Source: CAZBEL01 sp964628055 (lineage in GTDB: Bacteria; Fidelibacterota; Marinisomatia; Marinisomatales; TCS56). From it: 64,000 nucleotides of DNA. The notes under the pieces are model-generated. The model ran no database searches and was not told the origin of the DNA. It was given only the letters and a program-made list of their open reading frames with translations. The position numbers were made by a program, and so were the translations under genes. The stretch lies in contig CAZVNL010000003.1 of NCBI GenBank assembly GCA_964628055.1, forward strand, positions 32,558-96,557. Direction: 5' to 3'. Of the stretch, positions 52,358-61,350 are shown in pieces. Position 1 is the first letter of the stretch. The number at the start of each line of letters is the position of its first letter.

Positions 52358-53062
52358 ATGAATATAATTAAACAAATAGCCAAACTACAAAACATTGACA
52401 CCCAGTTACAGGAAATCAATGAACTCTTAGGAGACCTGCCTGCCCGTGTGGAAGAACTAAACCGGGAAAAACAGGAATTGATTGAAGCCCTAGAAAACGG
52501 TAAAAAAAGGATTCAGGAAACTGAACTTGAACTAGCCCGCATGGGACTGCACATCAAGGAAGTTCAGGAGAAGACTACCCAGTTAAAGGATCAGCTCTTC
52601 CGCGTAACCAACAACCACCAGTACGACGCCTTAACACAAGAGATTGAGTTCTTGAAAACGGACCTGGGAAAATCCGAGTTGGAGAACCTGGAGCTGCTGG
52701 AATTGAAAGAACAACTTCAGGATCGTCTCACCTCCCAAGAAAAGAATCTCGAATCCTTGACCAAGAACCTGGAACTTCGCCGGAAAAACCTGGAAGCCAA
52801 GATGGCGGAAAGTGCAGCGCAGAAATCAGAATTAGACGCCCAACGCGCAAAAGTGTCTGAAAGTATTGACCCCGCTATTTTGGCGCGCTATGAACGCGTC
52901 AGCAAAGCCCGGGAAGGGCTGGCCGTTGTTCCGATTAAAGGCAACGCCTGCGGGGGGTGCGGCGCCGTGGTGACGCCCCAGATTATCTCCAACATTCGCC
53001 AGGGAACGGGTATTTTCACTTGCGACGTTTGTAGTCGCTTCTTATTCTGGGAACCTTCTTAG
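52358..53062 (+). CDS. C4-type zinc-ribbon coiled-coil protein (DUF164 / CdsZ-like)
   Basis: 234 aa. Residues ~1-185 are nearly all coiled coil (LQEINELLGDLPARVEELNR onward). A C-terminal zinc ribbon follows: CGGCGAVVTPQ and CDVCSRFLFW supply the four cysteines. It probably binds RNA or ribosome-associated factors, but the role is not settled. ATG start. It directly precedes rnpB. Confidence 0.9.
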   Translation: MNIIKQIAKLQNIDTQLQEINELLGDLPARVEELNREKQELIEALENGKKRIQETELELARMGLHIKEVQEKTTQLKDQLFRVTNNHQYDALTQEIEFLKTDLGKSELENLELLELKEQLQDRLTSQEKNLESLTKNLELRRKNLEAKMAESAAQKSELDAQRAKVSESIDPAILARYERVSKAREGLAVVPIKGNACGGCGAVVTPQIISNIRQGTGIFTCDVCSRFLFWEPS

Positions 53063-53079
53063 ATAAGACCGAGTAGTAG

Positions 53080-53107
53080 TTCTCACCGGTGTGAGAAAAA
53101 CTTTTTT
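53080..53107 (+). terminator. Possible terminator between the zinc-ribbon gene and rnpB
   Basis: TTCTCAC CGGT GTGAGAA is a perfect 7-bp hairpin followed, after AAAC, by T6. The displaced T-run makes it a weak candidate; it could equally be an upstream element of rnpB. Confidence 0.4.
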
Positions 53108-53120
53108 CGTACCTAAAACA

Positions 53121-53529
53121 TTCTGAGCCGGTCGGATGGCTGCCTTGTAGACGTTCGTTTTACGAACGTCTACGGGGAGGAAAGTCCGAGCATCGTAGGA
53201 CCGGGTGCCCCGTAACGCGGGGAGTCCGTGAGGGCCTGGAAAGTGCAACAGAAAATAGACTACCTTACTCCCCGGAGACGGGGATAGGGAAAAGGTGAAA
53301 AGGTGGTGTAAGAGACCACCAGTCCCGGTGGCAACATCGGGAGCTTGTAAACCCCACCCGATGCAAGATCGAGTAGACCCCGAGATGTGGTCCGCATCGC
53401 AATCCCGGATTCACCGGGACCAGGGGCGGGTAGATCGCGTGATCCCGACGGTAACGCCGGGACCAGATAAATAGTCGTCCTCCTGAATTTCTTCAGGAGA
53501 CAGAACTCGGCTTATAGACCGACTCAGAA
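53121..53529 (+). ncRNA. rnpB: RNase P RNA (type A-like)
   Basis: About 409 nt. P1 pairs TTCTGAGCCGGTC (53121-53133) with GACCGACTCAGAA (53517-53529) with one G-U. P4 uses GAGGAAAGTCC (53177-53187) and ACAGAACTCGGCTTA (53500-53514), the universal core. A long perfect hairpin GTAGACGTTCG...CGAACGTCTAC is in the P3 position. It is the catalytic subunit maturing tRNA 5' ends; the protein partner rnpA is not in this window. No clear promoter or terminator separates it from recJ 20 bp downstream. Confidence 0.97.
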
Positions 53530-53548
53530 TATATTTACGAAACAACCC

Positions 53549-55255
53549 ATGCACTGGTCTATTTTAAAACCGAACCGCGACTTAGTTACCCGGCTAAAAA
53601 GAGAGTTCCACACATCCACCGCCATCGCTAGGGTCCTGGCCAACCGGGGGATTACCTCTCTTGACGAAGCGCGTCCCTTCTTTCACCCTCAATTGGATCA
53701 TTTACACGCTCCCCTCCTCATGAAGGATATGGAAACGGCCGTGGAACGCATCCTGAAAAATATTCACCAACGGCAACCAGTCCTCGTCTTCGGCGATTAT
53801 GACGTAGACGGCACCACCGCCGCCTCCTTGTTGTACCTGACATTAAGGCAATTAGGAGCCAGGGCGTTCACCTATATCCCCAACCGCGAACGGGAAGGGT
53901 ATGGTCTCTCCCTACCAGGAATCCAGTACGCTCAATCCGTTCACGCCGATTTGATCATTACGTGTGATTGTGGTATCAACGCTTTCGAGCAAGTAAACTA
54001 TGCCCAACAACAAGGAATTGATGTAATCATCACCGATCACCACACGCCGGCTGCCGCCCTTCCCAAGGCTGCGGCAATTTTAAATCCCAAGCGGGCGGAC
54101 TGCGATTATCCTTTCAAGGGTCTTTGTGGAGGTGGGGTAGCCTTCAAATTGGCCCAGGCCTTATGGGAGGCCGAGGGGCAGGACCCCCAAGCAATCATGT
54201 ACCTACTGGACTTATTAACGCTGGGGACGGCGGCGGACATGGTTCCCCTTTTAGATGAAAACCGGGTCATGGTGCATCATGGTCTTGAACAAATCTGCGT
54301 AACTGATCGGCCGGGGATCCGGGCCCTGTTAAAAGTGAGCGGGTTAGAAGGCAAAGCGCTCACCGTGGGTCAGATCGTTTTTGGGCTGGCGCCGCGCATA
54401 AACGCCGCCGGACGCATGGGAAACGCTAACCGCGTCGTTACCCTCCTCACTACCAAAGATCCCCACGAAGCTTCCCAGTTAACCAACGAACTTGACCAAG
54501 AGAACCAACGGCGGCAGAAAATCCAGAAAGCCGTCATCGACGAAGCCCTCTTGCTGGTAAATGCCAAAGTGGATTTAGAACGGGATCGAACCATCGTCCT
54601 CCAGGGGCACGGCTGGCACCCGGGGGTGGTGGGAATCGTGGCCTCCCACGTCAAGGAAATCTATTACCGCCCCACAGTCATTATTTCCGTTGATGATAAC
54701 GGTCTCGGAAAAGGATCTGCCAGGAGCATCCCTGGATTCGATCTGTACCAGGCGCTCACGAACGTGCGAGAATACCTTGAGGGGTACGGTGGGCATCCCA
54801 TGGCCGCCGGTTTAACCCTCCAGGAAGACAACATCCCCAAGTTTCGGAAGGCTTTCCGGGACTATGCCAACCAGCAGTTAACCCCCGATGACCTCATTCC
54901 CACGTTGACCATTGACAGTGAAATTAACCTCACCGATATCAACGGTCGCTTCATGGATTTTCTGCAAAAGTTAGGCCCTTACGGACCGGGAAACATGCGA
55001 CCCAAGTTCGTCGCCCGGCAGGTAGAAATCGTGGGGCACCCCCGCCTAGTGGGGCATGGGGAACACCTGCGCTTCCGGGCTCGACAGCGCCAATCCGTCT
55101 ACACGGCAATCGGATTCAATATGGCCCAGTATTACGAAGACTTGATTACTGGGTATCCCGTCGACCTAGCTTTCGTGGTGGAAGTTAACGAATGGCAGGG
55201 AACCACTTCCATCCAACTAAACGTTCGGGACATAAAACGGTCTTCAGTGCAGTAA
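53549..55255 (+). CDS. recJ: Single-stranded-DNA-specific exonuclease RecJ
   Basis: 568 aa. DHH phosphoesterase motifs: VFGDYDVDGTTAASLL (motif I), ITCDCGINA (II), IITDHHTP (III), and LAPRINAAGRMGNA; DHHA1 domain with YGGHPMAAGL near 410; C-terminal OB domain. It degrades ssDNA 5' to 3' in recombination and repair. ATG start 19 bp after rnpB. Confidence 0.97.
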   Translation: MHWSILKPNRDLVTRLKREFHTSTAIARVLANRGITSLDEARPFFHPQLDHLHAPLLMKDMETAVERILKNIHQRQPVLVFGDYDVDGTTAASLLYLTLRQLGARAFTYIPNREREGYGLSLPGIQYAQSVHADLIITCDCGINAFEQVNYAQQQGIDVIITDHHTPAAALPKAAAILNPKRADCDYPFKGLCGGGVAFKLAQALWEAEGQDPQAIMYLLDLLTLGTAADMVPLLDENRVMVHHGLEQICVTDRPGIRALLKVSGLEGKALTVGQIVFGLAPRINAAGRMGNANRVVTLLTTKDPHEASQLTNELDQENQRRQKIQKAVIDEALLLVNAKVDLERDRTIVLQGHGWHPGVVGIVASHVKEIYYRPTVIISVDDNGLGKGSARSIPGFDLYQALTNVREYLEGYGGHPMAAGLTLQEDNIPKFRKAFRDYANQQLTPDDLIPTLTIDSEINLTDINGRFMDFLQKLGPYGPGNMRPKFVARQVEIVGHPRLVGHGEHLRFRARQRQSVYTAIGFNMAQYYEDLITGYPVDLAFVVEVNEWQGTTSIQLNVRDIKRSSVQ

Positions 55256-55358
55256 TTGTCACCCTTTCCTCTATTGCAGGAGTAAAAGTGCCTTAAAGAA
55301 ATCCTTTTTTAACCAAGCGGTAACACCTTTAATATTCTATCAGCTTTTCGAGAGAGAA

Positions 55359-56351
55359 ATGTATAAAACAAAAATAGCCGGCATTGGATACGCCGTTCCC
55401 GAACGGGTAGTGACCAATCATGAACTGGAACAGCTCATGGAGACCAGTGATAAATGGATCGTTTCCCGTACGGGAATTCACGAGCGGCGCTGGGTAGAAG
55501 CAGGGCAGGGTACTTCGGACCTGGCTATAGCGGCCGCCCGTCGGGCCTTAGACGACGCTCAGGTGGAACCCCGGGAAGTGGACCTGGTTATCTGCGCCAC
55601 TTTAACCTCGGACTATTTCTTTCCCGGGATCGGGGCCCAGGTGCAACATCAATTAAACCTAAATACGGTAGCCGCTTTCGATATCAAAGCCGCCTGTTCA
55701 GCTTTTATCTATGCCCTTTCCTGCGGGGACCAGTTCGTTAAAACCGGCCAGTGCCGCAACGTGCTCATCATTGGCGCCGAGGTTCAGTCCACCGCCCTGA
55801 ACGTCACTCCCGAAGGCCGGGACATGTCAGTCTTATTTGGGGACGGTGCCGGGGCGGCCCTCCTGCAACCCAGTGATTCTGAACATTGTATCCTTTCCAC
55901 GCACCTGCACTGCGAAGGTCGCTACTTAAAAGAACTCTGGTGTGAGGCCCCTGCTTCCCGCGCTCACCCCCGCCTTTCCCAGAAAATGCTGGAAGAAGGT
56001 CGCCACTACCCCAAAATGAACGGACGGGAAGTGTTCCGCCACGCCATCGTCCGTTTCCCGGAAGTCATCCAGGAAGCCCTCCACGCCAATCGTCTGACCT
56101 TAGACGATATTGCTCAAGTCATTCCGCACCAGGCCAACCTTCGCATCACGCAGATGGTAGCCAAAAGGCTGGGTGTGACCATGGACAAAGTATACAGTAA
56201 TATTCACAAATATGGGAACACTACCGGTGCGTCCATTCCCATCGCCCTGTGTGAGGCGCGTTCCGAGGGTAAATTCACTCGCGGGGATCTAATCATTCTG
56301 GCGGCCTTTGGCTCCGGGTTCACCTGGGCGTCAGCCGCAATTCGGTGGTGA
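55359..56351 (+). CDS. fabH: Beta-ketoacyl-ACP synthase III
   Basis: 330 aa thiolase fold. Catalytic triad: Cys113 in DIKAACSAFIYAL, His in VIPHQANLRITQ, Asn in HKYGNTTGASIP. It condenses acetyl-CoA with malonyl-ACP to start fatty acid synthesis. ATG start; other fab genes are absent here. A solitary FabH-like enzyme can also serve secondary pathways, but neighbours give no hint. Confidence 0.96.
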   Translation: MYKTKIAGIGYAVPERVVTNHELEQLMETSDKWIVSRTGIHERRWVEAGQGTSDLAIAAARRALDDAQVEPREVDLVICATLTSDYFFPGIGAQVQHQLNLNTVAAFDIKAACSAFIYALSCGDQFVKTGQCRNVLIIGAEVQSTALNVTPEGRDMSVLFGDGAGAALLQPSDSEHCILSTHLHCEGRYLKELWCEAPASRAHPRLSQKMLEEGRHYPKMNGREVFRHAIVRFPEVIQEALHANRLTLDDIAQVIPHQANLRITQMVAKRLGVTMDKVYSNIHKYGNTTGASIPIALCEARSEGKFTRGDLIILAAFGSGFTWASAAIRW

Positions 56352-56426
56352 ACCACATGCGCAGGAATCTAACTGTGACCCAAGACGATTTTAATCATAC
56401 TTTAGAAATCGGGAACAATGTGATTC

Positions 56427-57584
56427 ATGGATAAACTATTTTTCAACGACGAACATTTTATGTTAGTGGAGATGGTTCGGGAGTTCGCTCAGAACGAAAT
56501 CAAGCCCCACTCCCAAACGTTGGACGCCACGGGTGAATTCCCTACTGAGATTATCCAGAAAATGGGAGACTTGGGCCTCATGGGCATTCCCATCCCAGAA
56601 CGGTACGGTGGTGCCGGGATGGACACGGCAGCTTATGCCGCTGTGGTGATGGAACTGGCCCGGGTGGACGCCGCGGTGGCCATTACCCTGGCGGCCCACA
56701 CTTCCCTGGGGACCATGCCTATTCTCCTGGCGGGAAACGAAGAGCAAAAGGCGACCTATCTCCCGCGATTGGCTTCCGGTACCGAATTGGGGGCCTTTGG
56801 GCTCACCGAACCCGAAGCGGGCAGCGATGCCGGCGCCACCAAAACCACCGCCGTAAAAGACGGGGAAGAATACCTGGTAAACGGCAGCAAAATCTTCATT
56901 ACCAATGCAGGCCAGGCGGGTTTATTAAATTTCACCGCCCAGATCATCGAAGATGGCCAAAAACAGGGGATCGGCGCCTTCATTATCCCTACCGACACGC
57001 CCAACTTAAGCTTTAGTCCCCCGGAAAAAAAGATGGGCTGGAAAGCTAGTGATACGCGGCAAATATTTTTTAAGGACGTGCGCGTGGCAGCAACCAACAT
57101 GCTCGGGCAACCGGGCAAGGGATTCAAAACCTTTCTAAAAACGCTAACCGCCGGGAGAATCTCCATTGCCGCCCTTGCCGTGGGCACCGCCCAGGGAGCC
57201 TTTGATCTCGCCCTCAACTACGCCACGGAACGGGAAGCCTTCGGGAAGAAAATCTACGAGCTTGAAGCCATCGGAGCGAAATTGGCAACCATGGCCACTG
57301 AAATCCAGGCGGCCAAGCTCCTCGTTTTTCACACCGCCTGGCTAAAAGATCATGGGAAAACCGTCATCAAAGAGGCCGCAATGGCCAAACTCTTCTCTAG
57401 TGAAGTTGCCATGCGAACCACCATCGAAGCTATCCAGATCCACGGTGGCTACGGCTACGTGAAGGAATATGACGTGGAACGTTTCTTCCGGGATGCGAAG
57501 GTGCTGGAAATTGGAGAAGGAACCAGTGAAATCCAGCGCTTGATCATTACCCGGGAACTGGTCAAGGCTCTACGAAACGCTTAA
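56427..57584 (+). CDS. Acyl-CoA dehydrogenase (short-chain / butyryl type)
   Basis: 385 aa. GAFGLTEPEAGSDAGATKTT (FAD-contacting), FITNAGQAGL, GWKASDTRQIFFKDVRV, and C-terminal AIQIHGGYGYVKEYDVERFF with catalytic Glu in GEGTSEIQRL. It oxidises short acyl-CoAs to enoyl-CoAs, passing electrons to ETF. Substrate length is not decidable by eye. Its stop TAATG overlaps the next start by one base. Confidence 0.93.
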   Translation: MDKLFFNDEHFMLVEMVREFAQNEIKPHSQTLDATGEFPTEIIQKMGDLGLMGIPIPERYGGAGMDTAAYAAVVMELARVDAAVAITLAAHTSLGTMPILLAGNEEQKATYLPRLASGTELGAFGLTEPEAGSDAGATKTTAVKDGEEYLVNGSKIFITNAGQAGLLNFTAQIIEDGQKQGIGAFIIPTDTPNLSFSPPEKKMGWKASDTRQIFFKDVRVAATNMLGQPGKGFKTFLKTLTAGRISIAALAVGTAQGAFDLALNYATEREAFGKKIYELEAIGAKLATMATEIQAAKLLVFHTAWLKDHGKTVIKEAAMAKLFSSEVAMRTTIEAIQIHGGYGYVKEYDVERFFRDAKVLEIGEGTSEIQRLIITRELVKALRNA

Positions 57585-59923
57585 TGGTCAAACGCCGACG
57601 TCAATCCCCCAATAAACACGGTCTCCGAACCGCCTTGCAGCGGTACTGGCCTCAGATTACCACCCTGTTGGTCATGGTTATCCTCATGGTCTTCTTTTTC
57701 CATCGGGGCAAGTTCTTACAATATAGCTACCAGTTGGACGACATTGCCCGGGAACCCATCATCGCCCCCTTCAATTTTCCCATCCTAAAATCCGAAGAAA
57801 ACCTCCAGGCCGACCTGGAGGACGCCCTCCACTCGGTGCCTTTTGTCTTCAACCGCCGGCAGGACATCGTAGAAGAACAGATCAAGAAAATTAATGCCTT
57901 CTTCCTCCTCCTTGACAACCTCCACACCGCCCGTGAAAAACTGGCCGCCTCGAAAGACCTGGTTTACCGTTACCGCTACACTGATCGCTACGATGAGACG
58001 CGCGCTATTGCCCAGGGGGATAGTGCCAAGTTGGCCTCCCTGGTCCAACAATTGTACGACAATTACCCCTTTACCGAAACCAAGGAGATCTGGAAAACCT
58101 TTCTCACTACCCTTGAAGTCATCCCCCGTGACCAACTTCCTGAGCTGAAAGCCAACATCACCCAGATCTGCCGGAATCGCTGGGCGGAGGGCATTATCGA
58201 TATTAAAAGCGAAAAGATCATCAGCAATGAGGTAGCGCTCAACCAAGATGACGTACCGATCTTGATGAAGCCCGAGGAATTCAACGATTTAAACCGCGCC
58301 TGGACCAAGTCGAAAGTAGAAATCACCCAGATCTATCCTGACGAAAACGACCCTCTACGGCAGTACGGTTACGACCTCATCGTGGAATTCATGAAGCCCA
58401 ATATCATCTACGACAAGGAAACCACCGAGCGCCACCAACAGGCCCAGTTAAACCGGGTCCCCCGGCACCAAGGTATCGTGTTAAAAGATGAAATGATCGT
58501 GGACGCCAACCAACGCATTACCACGGACGTCCTGCAAAAGTTAGAGTCTTTAACGGTAGCTTTGAGTAAGCAAACCAATCGGGAACGGGGGTGGGCCATA
58601 CTCACCGAATACCTGGGGCGATTCATCATCATCAGCGTAGTGGTTTCCTTCTTTTTTACCTTCCTGCTCATCTACCGGAGGCCCATTTTCGAAGAGTGGA
58701 AGTTGGTGTTATTGATTGCTTTGATCTTCACCGTAGAAGTGGGGCTCTCCGACCTGTTTGTTTACCGCTTCGGGTTTTCAGAATATCTCATTCCCATCAC
58801 CGCCGCGGCCATGTTGCTCACCGTTCTTTTCGATGCCCGTATCGGTTTCATGGGCACAACCTCCATTGCCCTCTTGTGCGGCATTCTCATCGGGAACGAT
58901 GTCGAGTTCATCGTCACGGCGCTTTTCACCTCCTCCGTGGCCATGTACACGGTACGTCGACTGCAAAGTAGAACCCAATTTTTCGTTGCCATTTTTGTCC
59001 TGTCCGGCGCCAGCCTTTTGGTTGTGCTGGGTCACGGACTGCTGAAAGGTCACGGTTGGATGAGTATGGGTGTCGACTCCCTGTACCTCCTGGTGAATAG
59101 TACCCTCTCACCCATCATCGCCTACGGTCTGGTGGGAATCCTGGAAATCTCCTTTGGGATTACTACCGACCTGACGTTGTTAGAACTGTTAGATTTTAAT
59201 CATCCTTTACTAAAACGCATGCAAAGGGAAGCTAACGGGACCTTCAATCACAGTATCGTGGTTGGGAACTTGGCGGAGAGTTGTGCCAGTGCCGTAGGGG
59301 CCCGATCGCTCTTATGTCGCGTAGGAGCCTATTACCACGACATTGGCAAAATGGTGCGACCGGAATACTTCATAGAGAACCAGTACGCTGGGGAAAACAA
59401 GCATGAGGGCTTGACACCGGTTATGAGTGCCAAAATCATCCGCAACCACGTAAAAGAAGGTCTCCGGCTGGCAGAGGAATATCATTTGCCTAAAGTGATC
59501 TCTGACTTCATTCCCATGCATCACGGCACCACACGCGTGGCGTACTTCTACCGCCAGGCCATGGAAGAAGCCGGTGGCGACGCCAAGCAAGTGGACGAAC
59601 GAGCCTTCTGTTATCCCGGGCCAAAACCCAATACTAAAGAGACGGGAATCCTCATGATCTGCGAGGCGGTAGAGGCTGCGGTCCGTTCGCTGAAAGATCC
59701 CAACATTATGAAAATTAAAGACATGATTGACAAAATCATCAACAAGCGCTTACGGGAAGGGCAGTTGGACAAATGTCCCCTCACCTTAGACGAATTGCGG
59801 CGCATTAAAGGTACGGAGGACGGCACCATCGGCATGCTCCCCGTCCTGAGAGGAATCTACCATATTCGTATTGAGTATCCTGAAGAAAAACCGACCACGG
59901 ACGGCGCTTCCAACCTTACTTAA
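57584..59923 (+). CDS. PgpH-like 7TMR-HD membrane phosphodiesterase
   Basis: 779 aa. One N-terminal helix (ITTLLVMVILMVFFF), an extracytoplasmic 7TMR-HDED region (~60-330), then seven membrane helices (~345-545) and an HD domain at ~565-740 with FNHSIVVGNLAESC, GAYYHDIGKM and FIPMHHGTTRV. PgpH in Listeria cleaves c-di-AMP; this homologue likely does the same, though no cyclase is seen here. ATG start. Confidence 0.93.
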   Translation: MVKRRRQSPNKHGLRTALQRYWPQITTLLVMVILMVFFFHRGKFLQYSYQLDDIAREPIIAPFNFPILKSEENLQADLEDALHSVPFVFNRRQDIVEEQIKKINAFFLLLDNLHTAREKLAASKDLVYRYRYTDRYDETRAIAQGDSAKLASLVQQLYDNYPFTETKEIWKTFLTTLEVIPRDQLPELKANITQICRNRWAEGIIDIKSEKIISNEVALNQDDVPILMKPEEFNDLNRAWTKSKVEITQIYPDENDPLRQYGYDLIVEFMKPNIIYDKETTERHQQAQLNRVPRHQGIVLKDEMIVDANQRITTDVLQKLESLTVALSKQTNRERGWAILTEYLGRFIIISVVVSFFFTFLLIYRRPIFEEWKLVLLIALIFTVEVGLSDLFVYRFGFSEYLIPITAAAMLLTVLFDARIGFMGTTSIALLCGILIGNDVEFIVTALFTSSVAMYTVRRLQSRTQFFVAIFVLSGASLLVVLGHGLLKGHGWMSMGVDSLYLLVNSTLSPIIAYGLVGILEISFGITTDLTLLELLDFNHPLLKRMQREANGTFNHSIVVGNLAESCASAVGARSLLCRVGAYYHDIGKMVRPEYFIENQYAGENKHEGLTPVMSAKIIRNHVKEGLRLAEEYHLPKVISDFIPMHHGTTRVAYFYRQAMEEAGGDAKQVDERAFCYPGPKPNTKETGILMICEAVEAAVRSLKDPNIMKIKDMIDKIINKRLREGQLDKCPLTLDELRRIKGTEDGTIGMLPVLRGIYHIRIEYPEEKPTTDGASNLT

Positions 59924-59928
59924 CTGGC

Positions 59929-60384
59929 GTGATTACTATCCACGTGGAATGTGACCCGGCTCTTTCCGGTCCCTTACCCTCCCCCACCCAAGCCTTGTTG
60001 ACCCTGGTCCTTAAAACGGAAGGTTTAACCCAGGGATACGTAACCCTCATCTTTGGCGATGACAACCTATTAAACCGTTTGAAGCGTCAATTTTTCGGGC
60101 TTGACCAGCTCACTGATGTCCTTTCCTTTCGCCTAAATGATCCCCAGGAACCGAAGCTCGAAGGGGAGCTTTACATCAGCCTACCCCGGGCGCGGGAAAA
60201 TGCGCTCCAATACCAGGAACCGTACGCCAAGGAATTGGCCCGGCTTATTATCCATGGCGCTCTCCACCTGTTGGACTACCAAGACGAAGGGGAAAAAGAA
60301 CAGGCGCGTATGCGCGCAAAAGAAGAACACTACTTGGACCAATTCCCTTGGCCAATACTGTTGGAGACGAAAGATGAATCATAG
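59929..60384 (+). CDS. ybeY: Endoribonuclease YbeY (Bacteroidetes-like metal site)
   Basis: 151 aa. TDVLSFRLNDP and ELARLIIHGALHLLDYQD mark the family. The metal motif normally HGxLHLxGYDH here has Asp119 in place of the third His; Bacteroidetes YbeY also has Asp there. It processes rRNA ends and aids ribosome quality control. GTG start at 59929, five bases after the HD gene. Confidence 0.92.
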   Translation: MITIHVECDPALSGPLPSPTQALLTLVLKTEGLTQGYVTLIFGDDNLLNRLKRQFFGLDQLTDVLSFRLNDPQEPKLEGELYISLPRARENALQYQEPYAKELARLIIHGALHLLDYQDEGEKEQARMRAKEEHYLDQFPWPILLETKDES

Positions 60385-60414
60385 CAAAACAGATCCCCGG
60401 AGGAATTCGTAATA

Positions 60415-61344
60415 GTGCGTAAGGCCGCCGCCGCTGCACCTGCCACCGTTGCCAATGTGAGTTGTGGTTTTGACGTCTTAGGATTCGCCTTAATGCAGCC
60501 CGTGGACGAAGTGGAGGTCCGTTGGTCAGCGCGGAAGGGGATAACCATCGCTGCCATCGAAGGGGACAACGGCAAACTCCCCCAGGATCCAGGTCGGAAT
60601 ACAGCGGGAATTGCAGCCCAGGCAATTTTAAGGGCAGCACAAGTAAAACAGGGAATCGAGCTCCGTTTGAAAAAGGGTGTGCCCATCAGCAGCGGCATGG
60701 GTTCCAGTGCCGCCAGCGCCGTGGCCAGTGTCGTGGCCTTGCAGACGCTTTTAGGAACCGATTTCGAAACCAATGAGCTTCTCACCTTTGCTGCCCAAGG
60801 AGAGGCCGTCACTTCCGGCACCCCCCACCTAGACAACGTAACTCCCTGCCTTTTAGGTGGGTTTACGGCCGTGCGGAGTCCTGCTCCGGTAGAGGTTTTT
60901 ACCATCCCCTATCCCAAAGGGTTGCTCGGCACCGTTGTCCATCCCCACCTTACGGTGAACACCCGTGCAGCCCGGGAGCTGCTTCCGAAAACACTTCCCC
61001 TCGCAACCGCCGTTTCTCAATGGGGTAACGTGGCCGGGTTGGTTACTGCACTGACGACCGGAGATTACGACTTACTCCGACGGTCTTTCCACGATGTAGT
61101 GGCTGAGCCCGTACGCAAGGTTTTAATCCCCGGGTTTGACCAGGTTAAAGAGGCTGCCCTCACCGCTGGCGCCCTGGGGTGCAGTATCTCCGGGTCCGGC
61201 CCCAGCATATTTGCCCTGTCGCCAACCAAACACAGCGCTGAAAAGGTGGCCGCCGTCATGCAAGCTGCCTTCCAAAAGGCCGGCCAGCGCAGCACCGCCT
61301 ACGTCACGCCCATCAATCCTCGCGGTTGTCAAACCACTACCTGA
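60415..61344 (+). CDS. thrB: Homoserine kinase
   Basis: 309 aa GHMP kinase. Substrate motif PATVANVSCGFDVLGFAL, ATP loop GVPISSGMGSSAASAVAS, C-terminal SISGSGPSIFAL. It phosphorylates homoserine, feeding the threonine synthase next door. GTG start at 60415 with GGAGG upstream. Aspartokinase/homoserine dehydrogenase is not in the window. Confidence 0.97.
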   Translation: MRKAAAAAPATVANVSCGFDVLGFALMQPVDEVEVRWSARKGITIAAIEGDNGKLPQDPGRNTAGIAAQAILRAAQVKQGIELRLKKGVPISSGMGSSAASAVASVVALQTLLGTDFETNELLTFAAQGEAVTSGTPHLDNVTPCLLGGFTAVRSPAPVEVFTIPYPKGLLGTVVHPHLTVNTRAARELLPKTLPLATAVSQWGNVAGLVTALTTGDYDLLRRSFHDVVAEPVRKVLIPGFDQVKEAALTAGALGCSISGSGPSIFALSPTKHSAEKVAAVMQAAFQKAGQRSTAYVTPINPRGCQTTT

Positions 61345-61350
61345 CTCACC

